64,000 nt of DNA from assembly GCA_032821775.1 (NCBI GenBank), contig JAVLRN010000006.1, positions 3,397,590-3,461,589 on the forward strand. The letters run 5' to 3'. Position numbers and translations under genes: made by a program. Numbering within the stretch: position 1 is the stretch's first letter; every line of letters starts with the position of its first letter. Shown piece after piece: positions 11,241 to 23,835 of this stretch. Origin of the DNA: Sanguinoderma infundibulare. Taxonomy: Eukaryota; Basidiomycota; Agaricomycetes; Polyporales; Polyporaceae. Under the pieces are notes generated by a model, which was not told where the DNA came from, ran no database searches, and saw only the letters and a list, made by a program, of their open reading frames with translations.

Positions 11241-11480
11241 TCAGTTTTGCAGAGAGGCCGTCGTGGTTGGTGCCACGTCGAGTCTCCACCGACTCGGACG
11301 AGTCTGATGGAAGTCGAGGAGGAAGTGCAAGTGCCTGCCGAGAATCGACGTCTCTCCGGGCGCCCAAATACTTAAGACAGCCGCGTGGGCGCATTGGCGA
11401 CACAGGTAGGGTACTGTCGCTAAGCCGTTCAGGGCCTCCGCATCAAAGAACCTAGAAACATCGGTTGTGGACGGGGGATC
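11241..11480 (-). pseudogene. DUF6533/6534 C-terminal remnant
   Basis: The minus-strand reading SRFFDAEALNGLATV matches QIFDAENLNSIASLL of the gene at 15827-17347. It is followed at the right distance by SILGRHLHFLLDFHQT, the counterpart of SILVTRFLLDLQQT. Only the last two exon-like pieces survive. The same remnant sits at the same place beside the second cassette (38171-38470), so it belongs to the duplicated unit. Confidence 0.55.
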
Positions 11481-11624
11481 CATTATGCGATCCGCCTGCG
11501 TCTCGTCGGAAATTCTGGCACCGAGCAACTACAGCTATTGTTCGCGATTAGTACCTAGACCAAAATGAGTGCCCGAAACCAGCAAAAACGAGGATATGGT
11601 ACACGTACCTGAAGATAGGAGATG

Positions 11625-12169
11625 TTAAACGTCAGTGTCGTTAAAGGTGGGAATGAGCATCGACGCCACGGCTTCAGCCTCAGCCTCGGAGTCGTCCTCG
11701 TCTTTGGGCTCTACCTGCTCCTCCTTCGCCCTCGCCTCTTGCTTCTCTCTCCATCGTTTCTGAGCACGTCGGACCTTGTTCCGCATCTTGTCACGGGTTT
11801 TTCTCTTAGTCTCCGGGTCGTCTGGGGTGACGAAGACGCCTTTACGCTGAAGATCACGCCACGGCGGGATCTTTTCGGGAGCGAGTGTGTCCACGCTCGG
11901 CGCAATCTGGGGCGCGATATGGGTTTCGGGGAGAATGACTTCGTCGTCAATCACCGATGGCTTTGGCACGACGGGGCGTGAAGCACCTGAAGCGCCCGCT
12001 TTTGCGGCTGCATTGAGGACGAGCAGCTTTCTCCTACTGCGTTATACAGTAAGAATACATATGATCAAGTAAGCGGGAGAGGGGCTTACAACCAGGGAGG
12101 GAGTGCTCGGGCAGAGTCAGAGTCTGCGTTGCTGGCTGATCCGGGATCGCTTTGCTCGCCGGGCGCCAT
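11625..12169 (-). CDS. Small basic/acidic protein of unknown function, cassette copy 1
   Basis: Two exons (12169-12090 and 12036-11625) with a 53 bp intron give 163 residues starting MAPGEQSDPGSAS. The middle is Lys/Arg-rich and probably helical (KMRNKVRRAQKRWREKQEAR). The tail is acidic (KDEDDSEAEAEAVASML) and ends NDTDV. This suggests a nuclear or nucleic-acid-linked protein, but I recognise no domain. It is divergent from the MYND gene, with 470 bp between the two starts. A second intact copy lies at 38575-39116, and a fragment of its first exon at 28498. Conservation of the open frame and the splice sites in two diverged copies argues that it is a real gene. Confidence 0.7.
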
Positions 12170-12639
12170 TCAAGGCACCTCCCGGACGTGCGCCGCGGCT
12201 CCACACAGGATCAGTTATGCAGCGCGACACCCAGGCCGCGATAGTCGTTAGTAGTCGCCGTCGCTGGCGTGTAAGGGGTCGACGACGATGGGAGTCGAAA
12301 ACTGGAAGCGGCGTCGGCCCGTGATGACCAAGGCATCCAAACTCCGCACGCGACACACTCCGCACTCCGCGCGCGGAACATTCAAACTCCGCTGCAGGTG
12401 ACAGGTGACGACGGTGAATCCTAAATCGAATCCAGATAGAGAAAAGTCATGGTCACTGGCAAGGCCTCCCATGCATATGCGCTATCTCTCTCTCTCGCCA
12501 CCACGTCCTCCAGTCCACATCGCTCTCTGGACTTAGTAGCCATTTCTGGTCTCGTCAAGCTCAGCCGCTCACTCGGTGATCTCGACACTCGACTCGCCGA
12601 CGTTCGCTCACCCGCTCGCCCACGGCTCGGACCAGAACA
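12170..12639. promoter_or_regulatory. Shared divergent promoter region, copy 1
   Basis: 470 bp separate two divergent start codons. The block contains a CT-rich tract (about 12484-12500) close to the MYND start. It is retained in all three cassette copies (39117-39568; inverted at 28094-28497), which makes a bidirectional promoter likely. Confidence 0.55.
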
Positions 12640-15463
12640 ATGTCTCTCGATCCGTTCATGAAGGTCCTGGACGATTTTCCCATCAAAATCGCAGTCGTCC
12701 CGGACTTTATTCTCTCTGGTTACGACCCGAAGTCGCCGAATCCCTTCGAGGTGCCCGTTCAACGCCTCTGTGCCCACCTTCACATTCCCGGTAAGCACGC
12801 AAGCTATCGGTCAGTCTCGTTATCAGCATTTTTGGCGCTCCTCCTCGCAAAGGAAATGAGGTGGTTCCAATATGATTGTATGTATGCGTACGCTCATGAC
12901 ACTACGCGCGTACGTAAGACGTACCAAAGAGCGTGTCCGTTGATGCACGGAGTGTGAGGACTCGGGCTAATCCGCGAGAGGCGTGGAGCTAAAGGCGAGG
13001 ACCATAACGCATATACTCATCTCAAGTGCGAGTTGGAAGGTCTGAGCGGTGTGGGAAGAATTTCTCGGGTCCGTGCGAATGCTTCCTTCGTGTCCTGACT
13101 TTCAAACAATATCCATGCTACCGAGACATAGCAATAGTTGCATCATGATGCACCACGCGTGCCCACGAGGATGGGAGCCCTGACGCGCCTATACAAATGT
13201 CACGACATGTTTTCAATCTGCCTTCTCCTTCTCTCTCCTTCAATCGCTGATGACCAGACGATCTATCCGTTGCTTGAAGGCTAATTCTTCATACTAGATA
13301 TCACAAATAGACGCGGTTTGAAGCAGGTGCACGCTCGTTTCGACGAAATCAACCAGCAGCTAAACAAGCTCTTCACGACTGCCCTCACACACGGCGACCG
13401 TCGCACATGTCTCATGATTTGTTTTGCTTGGACCAAGATGTGTGCCGACACTTTGCTCAGGGACAAACTGTTCCGCGCAGGTACGATCTAGCCGCTAATT
13501 CTACGCAAACTGTCTCATCCAATGCCCAGGGTTATTCCTCCAGTTGATCTCGATCTTAGGAGACGAGGACACAGGCAAGATCGTCGTCTCCTTCCTAGAT
13601 TGGTTCAAGCCCGACCTGAAGACGACCAGTGGCGTTCCGATCGAGTTCGAGATCGCGCGATACAACTCGAAGCTCGCCACCGTACTCCGAAGCCACAGAG
13701 ACAACGGGCAGATTGTCACGTACGTCGTCACGATTATGGCAAAAACCACAGGCTTTCTCTTGGCATATCGGCCACTTTGGTCTGATCGCCCCAACTTGGT
13801 GAACGAGATCGCGGTGGCCGACGTCGTTTCTGCCCTGCTGTATATGTTGCGCCAACCCCCTCCGGACGTCCCGGACACCAAGATAGGTTTTGCGTTCTAC
13901 CTTGTTCGCGATGCGGTATCGCTGTGTAGGGAGCAGTGCAAGGACCTTCCTCACGTCCTACCATTCTTCGCCTCCCTCCCTCGTAGCGCGAACATCAGCG
14001 CTCGTTGCGTCGGCATTGCTATGCTCCTCCGTATCGCCCGCCTTGACTCCGATACAGAGGCCAGCACCTTCCCCAGGCTTTTCTCCCAGGGCACTGGCAG
14101 CACCCATTCCATGCTTTTCTGCCAGACTAGCGCCACCCACCTCTGCGATGCCATTGATAAGCTCCCCCCGGACGGGCTACGTTCCATGACCCTCCACGGC
14201 CTCGAAAAGTGCGAAATCGTCGTGAGGGTTCTGTGTGGATCAGAACTCACGGCCGCCCTCCGTTCGTTCGAGCAGGACCGCGACATCTTCGCACTCGGAG
14301 CTGAGCTCGCGAGCTTGGCCCAGAAGAGCGAACTTATCCTTGACCCGGATGCGCCCCTCATTTGCAAGGATGCGCCCTTCGAGAACGAGGCGGACGCCAT
14401 GCACTACTGTGCCACTGTGTTGCGGGCAGAAGGGGACCATGCGAACCTGGACCTCGCGGATATCCTCGAGCTCAAGTACCTCATGTCGGTGCGTCGGGGT
14501 CCGGAGGCACAGGCCTTGGCTGAGCGCGCGGTCGCCCGGAATTCCACGCTAGCGTTCGCGTACTACGCGATCACAATGCAGGCCCGAGACGTGCTCTATG
14601 GTCTTCAGTCGGCAAAGAAGGGGCTGAAATGCGAAGACATCACACCCTACCTGCGGCGCCGGTTGCTCTGGTGCGCCGTGGAGCACGCGGGCGAGAGGGG
14701 TATCAACCTGCTCACTGAAATGAGGCAGAATCCCAGCGAGGAGGTCGCGCTCAAGACGCAGGGCATCGCGTTTTTGGAATCCGCCATGGAAGATGCGAAG
14801 ACGTTCGTCGAGACCTCGGCTCCAGATGCACGACAGATGATGTACGTTATCAACTGGTACATCGTCGTCACGAGCGTCCTCCGGGGTCCAGAGCTCGACA
14901 ACATCCTCGAGGTGTTCGAGGTAAGCACGCGCCGAGATTCGTTTGTTCGCTAGGTCTGCTGTGACGTTAACCATTGTCTGACGTGCGTGCAGCCGTTGCT
15001 CGCGAAGTTCCGCACTACGTGTCAGTTCATGGAGGTCTTCGGATTCCCCATCATCAATAATGCGATTCACCGCGTTCGAAACTGGCTGCTCGAGCACTGG
15101 ACAAGCGCTTCAGCCCAGGATTGGGACCCCTTCCTTGAGCGCCTGGCGGGACTAATGCTGAAAACCGAGCCGCCGCCGCCGCCGCCGTGTCCGAACGCAG
15201 AGGTCTGCGAGGCGAGGTGGAAGAAGCTGAACTCTGTCATCAGCGGGAACTCGCACCTGTATCGGTGCTCGTGGTGCACGAATCCGAGTGCGGCCCTGCG
15301 CAAGTGCGGCCGCTGCGGGAAAACGCGGTGCGTCGAAATCGGACCCAAAGTCTTATCATCCAGAATGTCGTAATCCAAATGTTGACGAACGTGGTTCAGG
15401 TACTGCGATTCTGCGTGTCAAAAGCTCCACTGGCCGGAGCACAAGGCGTCGTGCAAGAAGTAG
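12640..15463 (+). CDS. MYND zinc-finger protein, cassette copy 1 (intact)
   Basis: Five exons (12640-12790, 13298-13480, 13530-14920, 14993-15327, 15400-15463) join in frame to 707 residues beginning MSLDPFMKVLDD. The C-terminus is a MYND finger: CSWC, CGRC, then YCDSAC and HKASC, with the last pair only formed after removing the fourth intron. MYND fingers usually bind proline-rich peptides of partner proteins. The long helical N-terminal part shows no named domain to me. A CCG repeat at about 15169-15186 codes a proline run (EPPPPPPCP) just before the finger. The first intron is unusually long (507 bp); the others are 49-72 bp. Two damaged relatives exist at 28014-28093 and 39569-41532, so this is the only complete copy here. 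Confidence 0.85.
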
Positions 15464-15826
15464 CCTCTTAACGGACGACGGCTGCACAATTCCGAAACTC
15501 GAGGTCGCAAGACGAGCCTAAGAGTCGAGATTCTGTATGTACGGGCGACTACCATGTACGATATGCGGCGAGGGTGATTCGATTTTGGAGAGCGCGAATC
15601 ATACGGGTGGCGAGCTATTCGCGCGCGAGATCGTCATTTAGCCCACCGCGTAACGCGCCGCCTAACAAGTCTATTTCGAAAGCAAACACATAGCCTGAGA
15701 AGGGAGTCATCGCAGGTCTGATCAGAGATATAGATACAACGGGTAACTCAGGAGCGGATCATCCTGCGGCCACTGACCAGAGGGCAAGCAATGATCCTCA
15801 AATCGAACACGCTAAGTTAGATAGGT
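15464..15826. other. Intergenic, convergent 3' ends
   Basis: Lies between the 3' ends of the MYND and DUF6533 genes. Nothing recognised. Confidence 0.6.
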
Positions 15827-17347
15827 TCATACCCGTACATTCGACAGATCCTCGTCAATGCCAACTTCAACTTCAACATCAACATGGACATCGGACGATG
15901 GGACCAGCACGACGGAGCCTATCATCCGGTCCCAGTTCGACGCGTTCACCATCATTGCCGGCAGGTGCGCACTCCGCCGGGAGGTCTGCTGCAGGTCGAG
16001 GAGGAAGCGGGTGACGAGGATCGAAGTCGCGCTGTCGATCGGAGGCCATGACATGAGATTACATATTGGAGGCAGTCAAGTGGTAGAGACTCGGCGTACG
16101 GGAGGACGAGGAGGGACGCAATGCTGTTCAGGTTCTCCGCGTCGAAGATTTGGGACTGGAGAATGAGGTCAGCGTTGATGTCGCTGGCACTCCAGCGGAA
16201 ACGCTCACGGGAACGAGCATGGATACGAGATAGAGCGTGTTGAGGAAGAGCTGGGCACTGTAAGACAGGTGAGCGTGCTGCGCCGGCGCACTAAAGTATC
16301 TAGATCACATACACAAAGTATATCGTTCCTGGCAAGAGAATGGTCAGTTATCACACGAATGTCACTGGTGCAACTCGGGTCTCGCGCTCACCGTCCGTGA
16401 ACATAACCCCAGAGATTGTCGGGATATTGCACGGCCGCTTCCTGTGTCTGAATGTCGTGGACCAGGTGATACTCAGCACCACGAGGTCGGCAATGATAAG
16501 GAATAGCCTGGCTGCAAAAATGGCTGCCAGTCCAAGTTAGCCAGTGCGATCGAGGACGAGACAACGACACAAAAGCATACATCTGCGTAACTCATTCTCA
16601 GCATCGCAGCCCAATATGACAATTCGACCGCTTACATCACTTGTGCTACGAACGGTATATTGTACTGGAGGCGGCATGTCGTCGCAGGGTCCGATTCGAA
16701 GGTGATCCACGGGCTGACGGCCTATACGAAACTATGAGGAGATACGACTTGGACCATATACAGTGGCCGATACTCACCAGTGCGATGATACAGGGCGATA
16801 CAGACAGCAAAAACGTCATGATGGCCCACTTGCACTTCCTTGCACTGAGGGCGTACACTCGCAACGCGGAAAAGGCTGCCATTTATAAACAGTTGGCCTC
16901 ACCGACAGCGCACGAGGAAAGAGGCGTACCGGCGACTGGGACGTATATCGCATACTCCATGAGGCCTCCGATGACCTGCTGAACGACACACCTGGTGACT
17001 CGGAAGTGAGCGCGTGCGCTCGATGATCGTTCGGCAAACCTACCCCTGCCGCAAAATGGTGTCAGCGTGTTTGTGGCTGCAGATACGTCAATTGGATGAC
17101 TCACGTCGAAGGAGAGTGACTGCCTCCACCAAGGAGCCCACCACAGCGAGCAGAAGAGGGAGAGGTAACGGTTGGAAAGAAAGAGCACAGAGGCCGCGGT
17201 AATCTTCTTCCCCCAGAACAGAGAGATCTCCTGGTCCAGGGTTATGCAGTATTCGAAGAGGAGCCACGCTTGGGTAAGTGTTAGTAGACATTGTCGACGT
17301 CAGACCGTGGTCGAGGACGGAAGATACTCGCCGAACGATGCGGACAT
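15827..17347 (-). CDS. DUF6533/DUF6534 multi-pass membrane protein, copy A
   Basis: These are mushroom-specific membrane proteins of unknown role. Pieces on the minus strand splice together in the family order. RNYAMSASF joins WLLFEYCITLDQEISLFWGK. Next come VLFLSNRYLSLF, then CVVQQVIGGLMEYAIYVPVA, then FSALRVYALSARK. After these come LFLIIADLVVLSITW, AQLFLNTLYLVSMLVP and SQIFDAENLNSIASLLVLP, and last SILVTRFLLDLQQ to the stop at 15827. The first intron has a GC rather than GT donor (about 17331). After SNRYLSLF the best family-like continuation is in another frame, and copy B (35801-37391) shows the same feature. Either the family has this form or both copies inherited one defect. I chose the ATG at 17347 because copy B starts at the same position relative to the first splice site. 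Confidence 0.6.
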
Positions 17348-18766
17348 GGCATAGTTTCGAAAGATGCTGCACCGCAGGGCCACCGATGAGCTCACGAACC
17401 GTACAGCGGCCGAGCGATTCTACGCACTGATTGTCTCCAGAGTCTAGCTCGGGCATGGTGCAGCAAGAGGGAAACGAGGGAGGAAAGGAGTGGATGGGCC
17501 GCAGTGGCCGAAAGATAGCATGCAAATGCTAAAACCTAAGCAATAAGGCGTAGCGACGCGCTGGAGGGGCTACATCGGAGACTAAAAACTTTATACATAT
17601 AATCAAGACGATAGCGCAGATAGCAATACGTCGTCCGTAGTAACGGAGACATGGGTGCATCCAAAGAGATCGGGAGGTATCCGGATATCAACAGCGCTGA
17701 CACCGATTGGATTCAATAGAACTCCAAGCGTGCATCAAGCTATCATGGAATTTCGCCATGGCGTCCTGGGATACGAAGATGAAAGAAGATGGCAGGCGGC
17801 GGAATTTTGAGGATAGGATGGGTGATAATCGACGAGAGAGCAGCTGGGAGCCCGCCCAAGGCGTGGTTCGTGATCTTCGCAACCACACATCTGACATCCA
17901 GCAGCGCGGAAAAGGACCTCAGGATCAACTATAAGCGGCACGCGCGAGGGCAGTGTGGTAATTCATGAGAGATAAGCGGTCGGAATTGGTGTGGTGCAAG
18001 CGGGAGACTCACGAGCACCTACAAAAGAAGGGGGACATGCTTGACGAGCAGAGCCTTGGTCCTCGAAGATGACGGCATATGCTTCCAGGTCGATAGATTT
18101 CACCCCCCTCTTGACGACCCGAGAGAAAAGCTCAGTATCTTCACAGTCGACTGAGGACCAGATCTCGGTGACGTGTTTCGGGAGTGCACGTATTCAACGT
18201 ATTGCAGGTCACGGTGTCGGGCGAACAAGAGATGGCGCTCGGAATGCACACCGTTCCTTCGCGTGGACAACATGCAGCCAACGCTGACGGTCGAGGATGA
18301 CATTTGGATAGGGGGCAGTGTAACATCGCCGTTGACGGTACAAGACAAGCAGTACACGGTACAGTTCTAGTGCCAGCAGATTGGTTGCTTATATAATCTA
18401 CACTGTGATAGTCCTGTTCCGATGCAGCATCATCCTCTCTCGAAGACCCTGTAAGTTTGTCTTGACGTAGTGGTAGATGCTGGCAGTTTGTCACGTTGTG
18501 GGCCGGTTTGCGTGGCAGGAAGGAGCTTGGCTAACGAGACGGAGACAGAACAATGTCGGGGGTGACCGAGTGGAGAGCGAATACATTTTGAAGTTCGTAC
18601 TAAGCGAAATGCTACTACTACAATTGAGCGGTGTGTCCTATCCAATTATACTACTATGCAATACAGTATTGTGAGCGAGTGCGTTCTATGATGTGTGTGC
18701 GTGTTGACCTGTAATTAGTATCTATCTCCTGCACTCGCTTCCATTGAGATCATTGGCAGAATTCCA
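17348..18766. other. Intergenic or decayed region
   Basis: No confident gene. Weak minus-strand frames at about 17690-17930 and 18100-18490 look mildly protein-like but match nothing I know and carry stops. They may be remnants of a gene. The 3' end of HSP78 lies at the right edge. Confidence 0.4.
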
Positions 18767-21700
18767 TCATCGCAACGCCGTCTCATTCTCGCCCTCATTC
18801 TCCACAGTCGAAGCTTCGACCGGCGTCGCACTTGTCGCGATCGACGGGTCCGGCGCGTGGTTGTCCCTAATCTCAAGCGTCTTCCCATCCTCGGACGCCC
18901 GGATTTGCACCGTGTCCCCGTCCCTGTACCGAGCCGTCATCCGCAATCAGCCCACCTGCCCCCACCAAGATTCCCGGGAAGGAAGAACGACGCACCTGAT
19001 CGTGCCCTTTAGCAGCTTCTGCGCGAGCGGGAAGAGCACCTTGGTCCGCACGATCCGTGCGATCGCCCGCGCGCCGTACAAGTCCGAGTACCCCTCCCTG
19101 ACCAACCACTCCCTCGCGCCCGCGTCCGCGTCGAGCGCGATCCGCCTGTGCCTCAGCCGCTCCGCGACGTCCCCAAGGCGGAGCTCGACGACCTTCAGGA
19201 TCGACGCCCGCGACAGCTTGTTGAACACGAGCATCGAGTCGAGCCTGTTCAGCAGCTCGGGCGCGAAGTGCTCGCCCGTGCGCTCGACGACCTCCGCGCG
19301 TGCCTGGGCGGTGACGACGCCCGTGTCCGGGTCCGACGCGGACGGGTGCGCGAGGATGTCCGAGCCGAGGTTGGAGGTGAGGCAGACGATCGTGTTCTTG
19401 AAGTCGACCTTGCGCCCCTGCGAGTCCGTGATGCTGCCCTCGTCGAGGATCTGGAGGAGGATCATCGCGACGTCCTTGTGCGCCTTCTCGAGCTCGTCGA
19501 GCAGGATCACCGCTACGAACGCCGTCAATGTGGGGCGAGAGAAGGAAATGAAAGAGGGGACACACCGTATGGCTTGCGGCGAACCGCCTCTGTGAGCTGG
19601 CCGCCCTCCTCGAAGCCAACATAACCCGGCGCGGCGCCGATGAGCCGGGAGATGGTATGTCTATCGTGAAACTCTGACATGTTGATGTTGATCCTTCAGG
19701 CATTGATAGTCATCAGTACCGTGAAGCAGTCAAACAAGAAGATACGCACAACCCGCGGTGTTCGTCGTTAAACAGAAACTGTGCCAGCGCCTTGCACATC
19801 TCCGTCTGTCCGTTGACAGTCAGCGCACGCCCATATGTTAGAGATACCATGCGAGATGACCCACCTTGCCAACACCAGTGGGCCCGAGGAAGAGGAAGGA
19901 CGCGACGGGACGGTTCGGCGCCTGCAAACCCGCGCGCGAGATCCGCACGGCGTCGCTCACGGCCTCCACGACGTGGTCCTGGCCCACGACCCGCTTCTTT
20001 AGCGCGTCTTCCATCTACGTCACAGTCAGTCAACAACAGGTCGTTCAAAATCAATCAGAGAAGGAAACGCGACGCACATGCACGAGCTTCTCCCTCTCGC
20101 CCCTCAGCAAGTTCTGCACCGGGATCCCCGTCGCCTTTGCCACGACCCTTGCCACGTCCGCGCTCGTCACCCGATCGTGCAGCATCGCGAGCGGCCCCTC
20201 CGCGTCCTCGCTCTCCCCCCGCTCCCCCTCCGCCGGCAGCTGCCTCTCCAGCTCCGGGATCGTCGCGAACCGCAACCTCGACGCCAACTCGTACTGGCCC
20301 TGCCGCTGCGCGATCTCGAGCTCGCGCTTCGCGTCCTCCAGCCGCTCCTTCACCGCTTTGATCTTGTCGAGCCGCGCGCGTTCCGCCTGCCACACCCCCG
20401 TCAGCTGCGCGGCCTCCTCCCGCTTGACCTTGAGCGCCTCCTCGACGTTTTCCCGCCGCTCGACGCTGAATACGTCGGTCTCGTGCCGCAAACTCTCGCG
20501 CTCGATCTCCAGCGTCACGATCGCCCGCTCGAGCCGCTCAAGCTCGTCCGGCTTGCTCTCTTGTGCCAACCGGAGCGCGGACGCGGCTTCGTCGACGAGG
20601 TCGATCGCCTTGTCGGGCAGGAACCGGTCCGAGATGTAGCGAGAGGAGTAAACGGCGGCGGTCACAAGCGCGCTGTCGGAGATGCCCACTCCGTGGTGCA
20701 CCTCGTAACGCGGCTTGAGGCCGCGGAGAATCGAGATGGTAGCCTCGACCGAGGGCTCGTCGATCGTCACGGGCTGGAAGCGGCGCTCGAGCGCGGCGTC
20801 TTTGCTGATCGTCTTGCGGTACTCGTCAGCTGGAAGGAAGTTTGATTCATGATGAAAACCGTTTGGAGGAGGGCGTGGACGTACGGGTCGTCGCGCCGAC
20901 AAGTTGGAGGCCGCGGGCGAGGGCGGGCTTGATCATCTGGCCGGCGTCGATGCTGCCTTCGGCCTTGCCGAGGTTGAAGAGCATGTCTGGACATGGACAG
21001 GATGGTGAGCGATCCGTTGTTGTGACATGGTCATTCATTGTGGCGTACGCAGTTCGTCGATGAAGCATATCACGTTCCGTGCCTATAACTTTGGTCAGAC
21101 GTGCCAGGCTGAGACGCAGGCGGGGGAGACTGACCTCGTCTTCGATGTCCTTGATCAATGCCTTGAACTTTTCCTCAAACTGGCCCCGAATACCTGACCC
21201 AGCTATGATCGCAGCAAGGTCAATGGATAGGACGCGTTTGTTTTGAAGGGACTGAAAACGGTTAAGACATCAACGATGAGAGAGAGTAAGCAGGTGACGG
21301 CCAGTTACCTCTGGGACCTCCTTCGCCACTATGCGTTGTGCAAGGCCTTCGAGGATGGCCGTCTTGCCAACACCGGGCGGACCGATGAGCTACACGCGTG
21401 CCCGGACTCAGAGCGAGCGCGATGCGTGTGCCGATTAGGATGGACTCACAACTGGATTTGACTTTGTTCGACGAGAGAGAACTGACGTCCTGTTAGACAG
21501 CAGCACCATCCGAGAAGACGACGGGTGCGCTGCTCACTCTGTATGGTTCTGCGAATTTCTGAGGGCGACATGAGAAGCGAAGGAGCACCTGAGACTCGGA
21601 AGCACTCGCCTTCGTCGCGGCCTATGGTCGGGTCGAGTTTGCCATTCCTTGCAAGCTCTGTGAGGTCGATGCTCTGTGTAGTGAGCGGTTAGCTGGCGTT

Positions 21701-22130
21701 CCTCGAAATGGAAAGTGTGAGCGCGGAGGATGATGCATGATGCGCAGGCTCGCCTCATGCACGGCGCGCATACCTCGCGGTGCTCATGCCCGCAAAGCCA
21801 GCACGACGATGGGCCAGCGCACCGCAAGACGGCAGCTTTGATGGAAAGAATGGAGGAAAGAGCGCGAACGAGAGCCGAGGAACTCACGAATTCCTTAAGA
21901 GCGTCACCTTTCTGACGCTGCTGGCCCGCCATGGAGAAGCCGGGATAGCCGCCTTGACCGCCTCCGGTAGGACCCTGAGCATACGAGCGAGAGATAACGA
22001 GGAACGGGGCGAATGCGATGCATGGTGAGAGACGGGAGAGAGGAGCGCGACGCGGAAGAGGAGCGAGCGCAGGGTGGGATCGTTTGGGAGCGAGGGTAAG
22101 CCGCGAATTGGCGAGCTGCCTGCGAAGCAT
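18767..22130 (-). CDS. HSP78: Mitochondrial ClpB/Hsp104-type disaggregase
   Basis: An AAA+ protein that rescues aggregated proteins in the mitochondrial matrix together with Hsp70. The start [17 protein letters not shown] (22130) is a basic mitochondrial presequence. It runs straight into the first AAA module without the Clp N-domain, as in Hsp78. Landmarks in order: [14 protein letters not shown], Walker [17 protein letters not shown] (about 21390), [15 protein letters not shown] and [18 protein letters not shown]. The coiled middle domain spans about 20580-20200. The second module has [11 protein letters not shown] split by an intron from TEMCKALAQ (about 19870), Walker [14 protein letters not shown] and [10 protein letters not shown]. 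The final exon is 18923-18767 (stop TGA at 18767). Some nine or more short introns interrupt it. No inactivating change was seen. Confidence 0.93.
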
Positions 22131-23300
22131 AAAGACGAGCAGAGTGCAAGCAAGAGTCGGAAGAGAGAGAGACTGAAACTGTCCCGTAAGCCACGAACTA
22201 CCAGTCAGACCGTCAGAGCCGGTTCAGAGCACTGAGCAGAGGCAGGCAGGGAGAGTTGATTGGCGCAGGCGACAGACCGGTCTTTGCCGCCGTCGGGCGC
22301 GATGAGCGAGTCGTCTCTCGAATGCTCCTCATCTGCTCAGTGATACTTGTCATTTCCGCCCGGCTTTCCAGAATGCCGATATCACTAGGTTATCTGGCCT
22401 CGCTGGATCGTCCTCAACGCTGGCTGTCTTTGACTTCTTGTGACTCTTCCAACACGGCTGTCCGACTACCCTTTTCATGGTGACACCGGCCCATGCCCTG
22501 CCATTCGATAATATGGTTCCCAGCGCGAGGCCAGTCCTTTACATAAAGGTTCATGTCTCGGAACCATCGCGGAGAGCCTCTCCCTGATGCTCTGAATCGC
22601 CGCTGGCTCGATGATGGAACGCGGAGCTCGAGCGAGTCGGATGCGCCATCGTGAGTTTCCGAGTCCGACTTCCCCTTCAAGAACATATTTGTTGCTGATA
22701 CTGTGTGCACGCTCTCTCCCCTCTTTCCTCTATAGGGTTGCCGGGCGGCGTAATACATCCAACTCTACACTATATAAACTCCCAACTTCGTAACGCCCTC
22801 CGGCAAATCTGACCCCGTACCCTCCAAAGCTCTTGGTGTCTCAGTCATCTACTCAACCTAGTACGCCATCGTCAACGCGGCTCGTCTTCTACCGGGCCCT
22901 AGTTCGCTTTGATCACCAATTCTCCCGCATCAACCGCACGTCCCTGCAGCTCCCTGTCTCTCGACCCGATCAAAGTCTCTGCCCATACCCCACCTGACCA
23001 CACAGTCACCGCGGAGAGTCTTTCTACTCCTGCTCGATGATGGAACGCGCGCTAAGTTACAAGTCGGTCTTCTGGCAAACGTATCATCGTGAGTTTCCGA
23101 TTTTCCCTTCAAATATGCACTTGTCACTCATACGTTGCAATCTGACCTCCGTTTCGCAAACGTCGTCGTCGGGTTTTTAGGGTCCGCACTCGTGACTCGT
23201 CCCACCGGCTGATTATAACGCACGCCTTGCAGTGACGGAAGAGCGGACGGACGCGCGATGGTCCGAGGTTTAATCGGAGGAGAGGTCGGAGAGGCAAGGT
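22131..23300. other. Intergenic with a diverged direct duplication
   Basis: About 90 bp centred on TCGATGATGGAACGCG and ATCGTGAGTTTCCGA occurs at about 22600-22690 and again at about 23030-23125. The two are roughly 430 bp apart. Each looks like a short first exon followed by a GTGAGT donor, but no downstream exon was found. The rest shows no gene. Confidence 0.45.
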
Positions 23301-23835
23301 TACTCTTTGAGTCGGAAGATGGCAGGACCGTCTCCAGATGTAACGGGCTTACTGAAGGCAGATCGCCTTGTAAGTACCTGCTGGGAAAACTATGATCCAG
23401 TCTTGGTCAAATGGTGGATGATCATCACGGATACTCTGTCTAAGGATACTCTGTCTAACTCGGCCTGCGTGGTTCGAGCTGGAGAATCGGTCCCCCTCGC
23501 CATCTGGTCGGTGGTCGCATTAATTCCTGGTCAGGTAAGTCCTATCTACATATTGATTGCAACTTGGTACTTATTCTCATGCCCCGGTGTCCCTTAGCTT
23601 CGGGACGGATTTGTCGAGGCGTGCGTTCCTCGTCCCAACACCGAAGGCTAGGAACACCGAGCCTAGCCGGGGGTCGCCGCTAGCAAAACTTTATTTCTGT
23701 TCACTGCGGCCCTCAGTGTCCTGATAGGCTTCTGTCGCTTACGGTGCTCCTAGGATCACAGCCTCTCGCAGCATCCAGTGTGGACACGACCAGATAAAAG
23801 CGATCCATGTCCTTCTTCATGTCTCCCCGTCTACG
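23301..23835 (+). other. Weak ORF and upstream region of the next gene
   Basis: A frame at 23307-23597 (MSRKMAGPSPDVTGLL) holds an internal 14-16 bp duplication (GATACTCTGTCTAA twice near 23430-23457). It resembles no family known to me and is probably not a gene. A hairpin GGCTAGG-N9-CCTAGCC lies at about 23646-23668. Confidence 0.3.

Noticed and set aside
18069..18370. Plus-strand ORFs MTAYASRSIDF... and MFRECTYSTY...
   Set aside because: Short, overlapping each other and without any recognisable protein; left as an unassigned region.
20078..20845. 255-codon plus-strand ORF opposite HSP78
   Set aside because: Arg/Leu/Pro-rich antisense shadow of the Hsp78 middle region.
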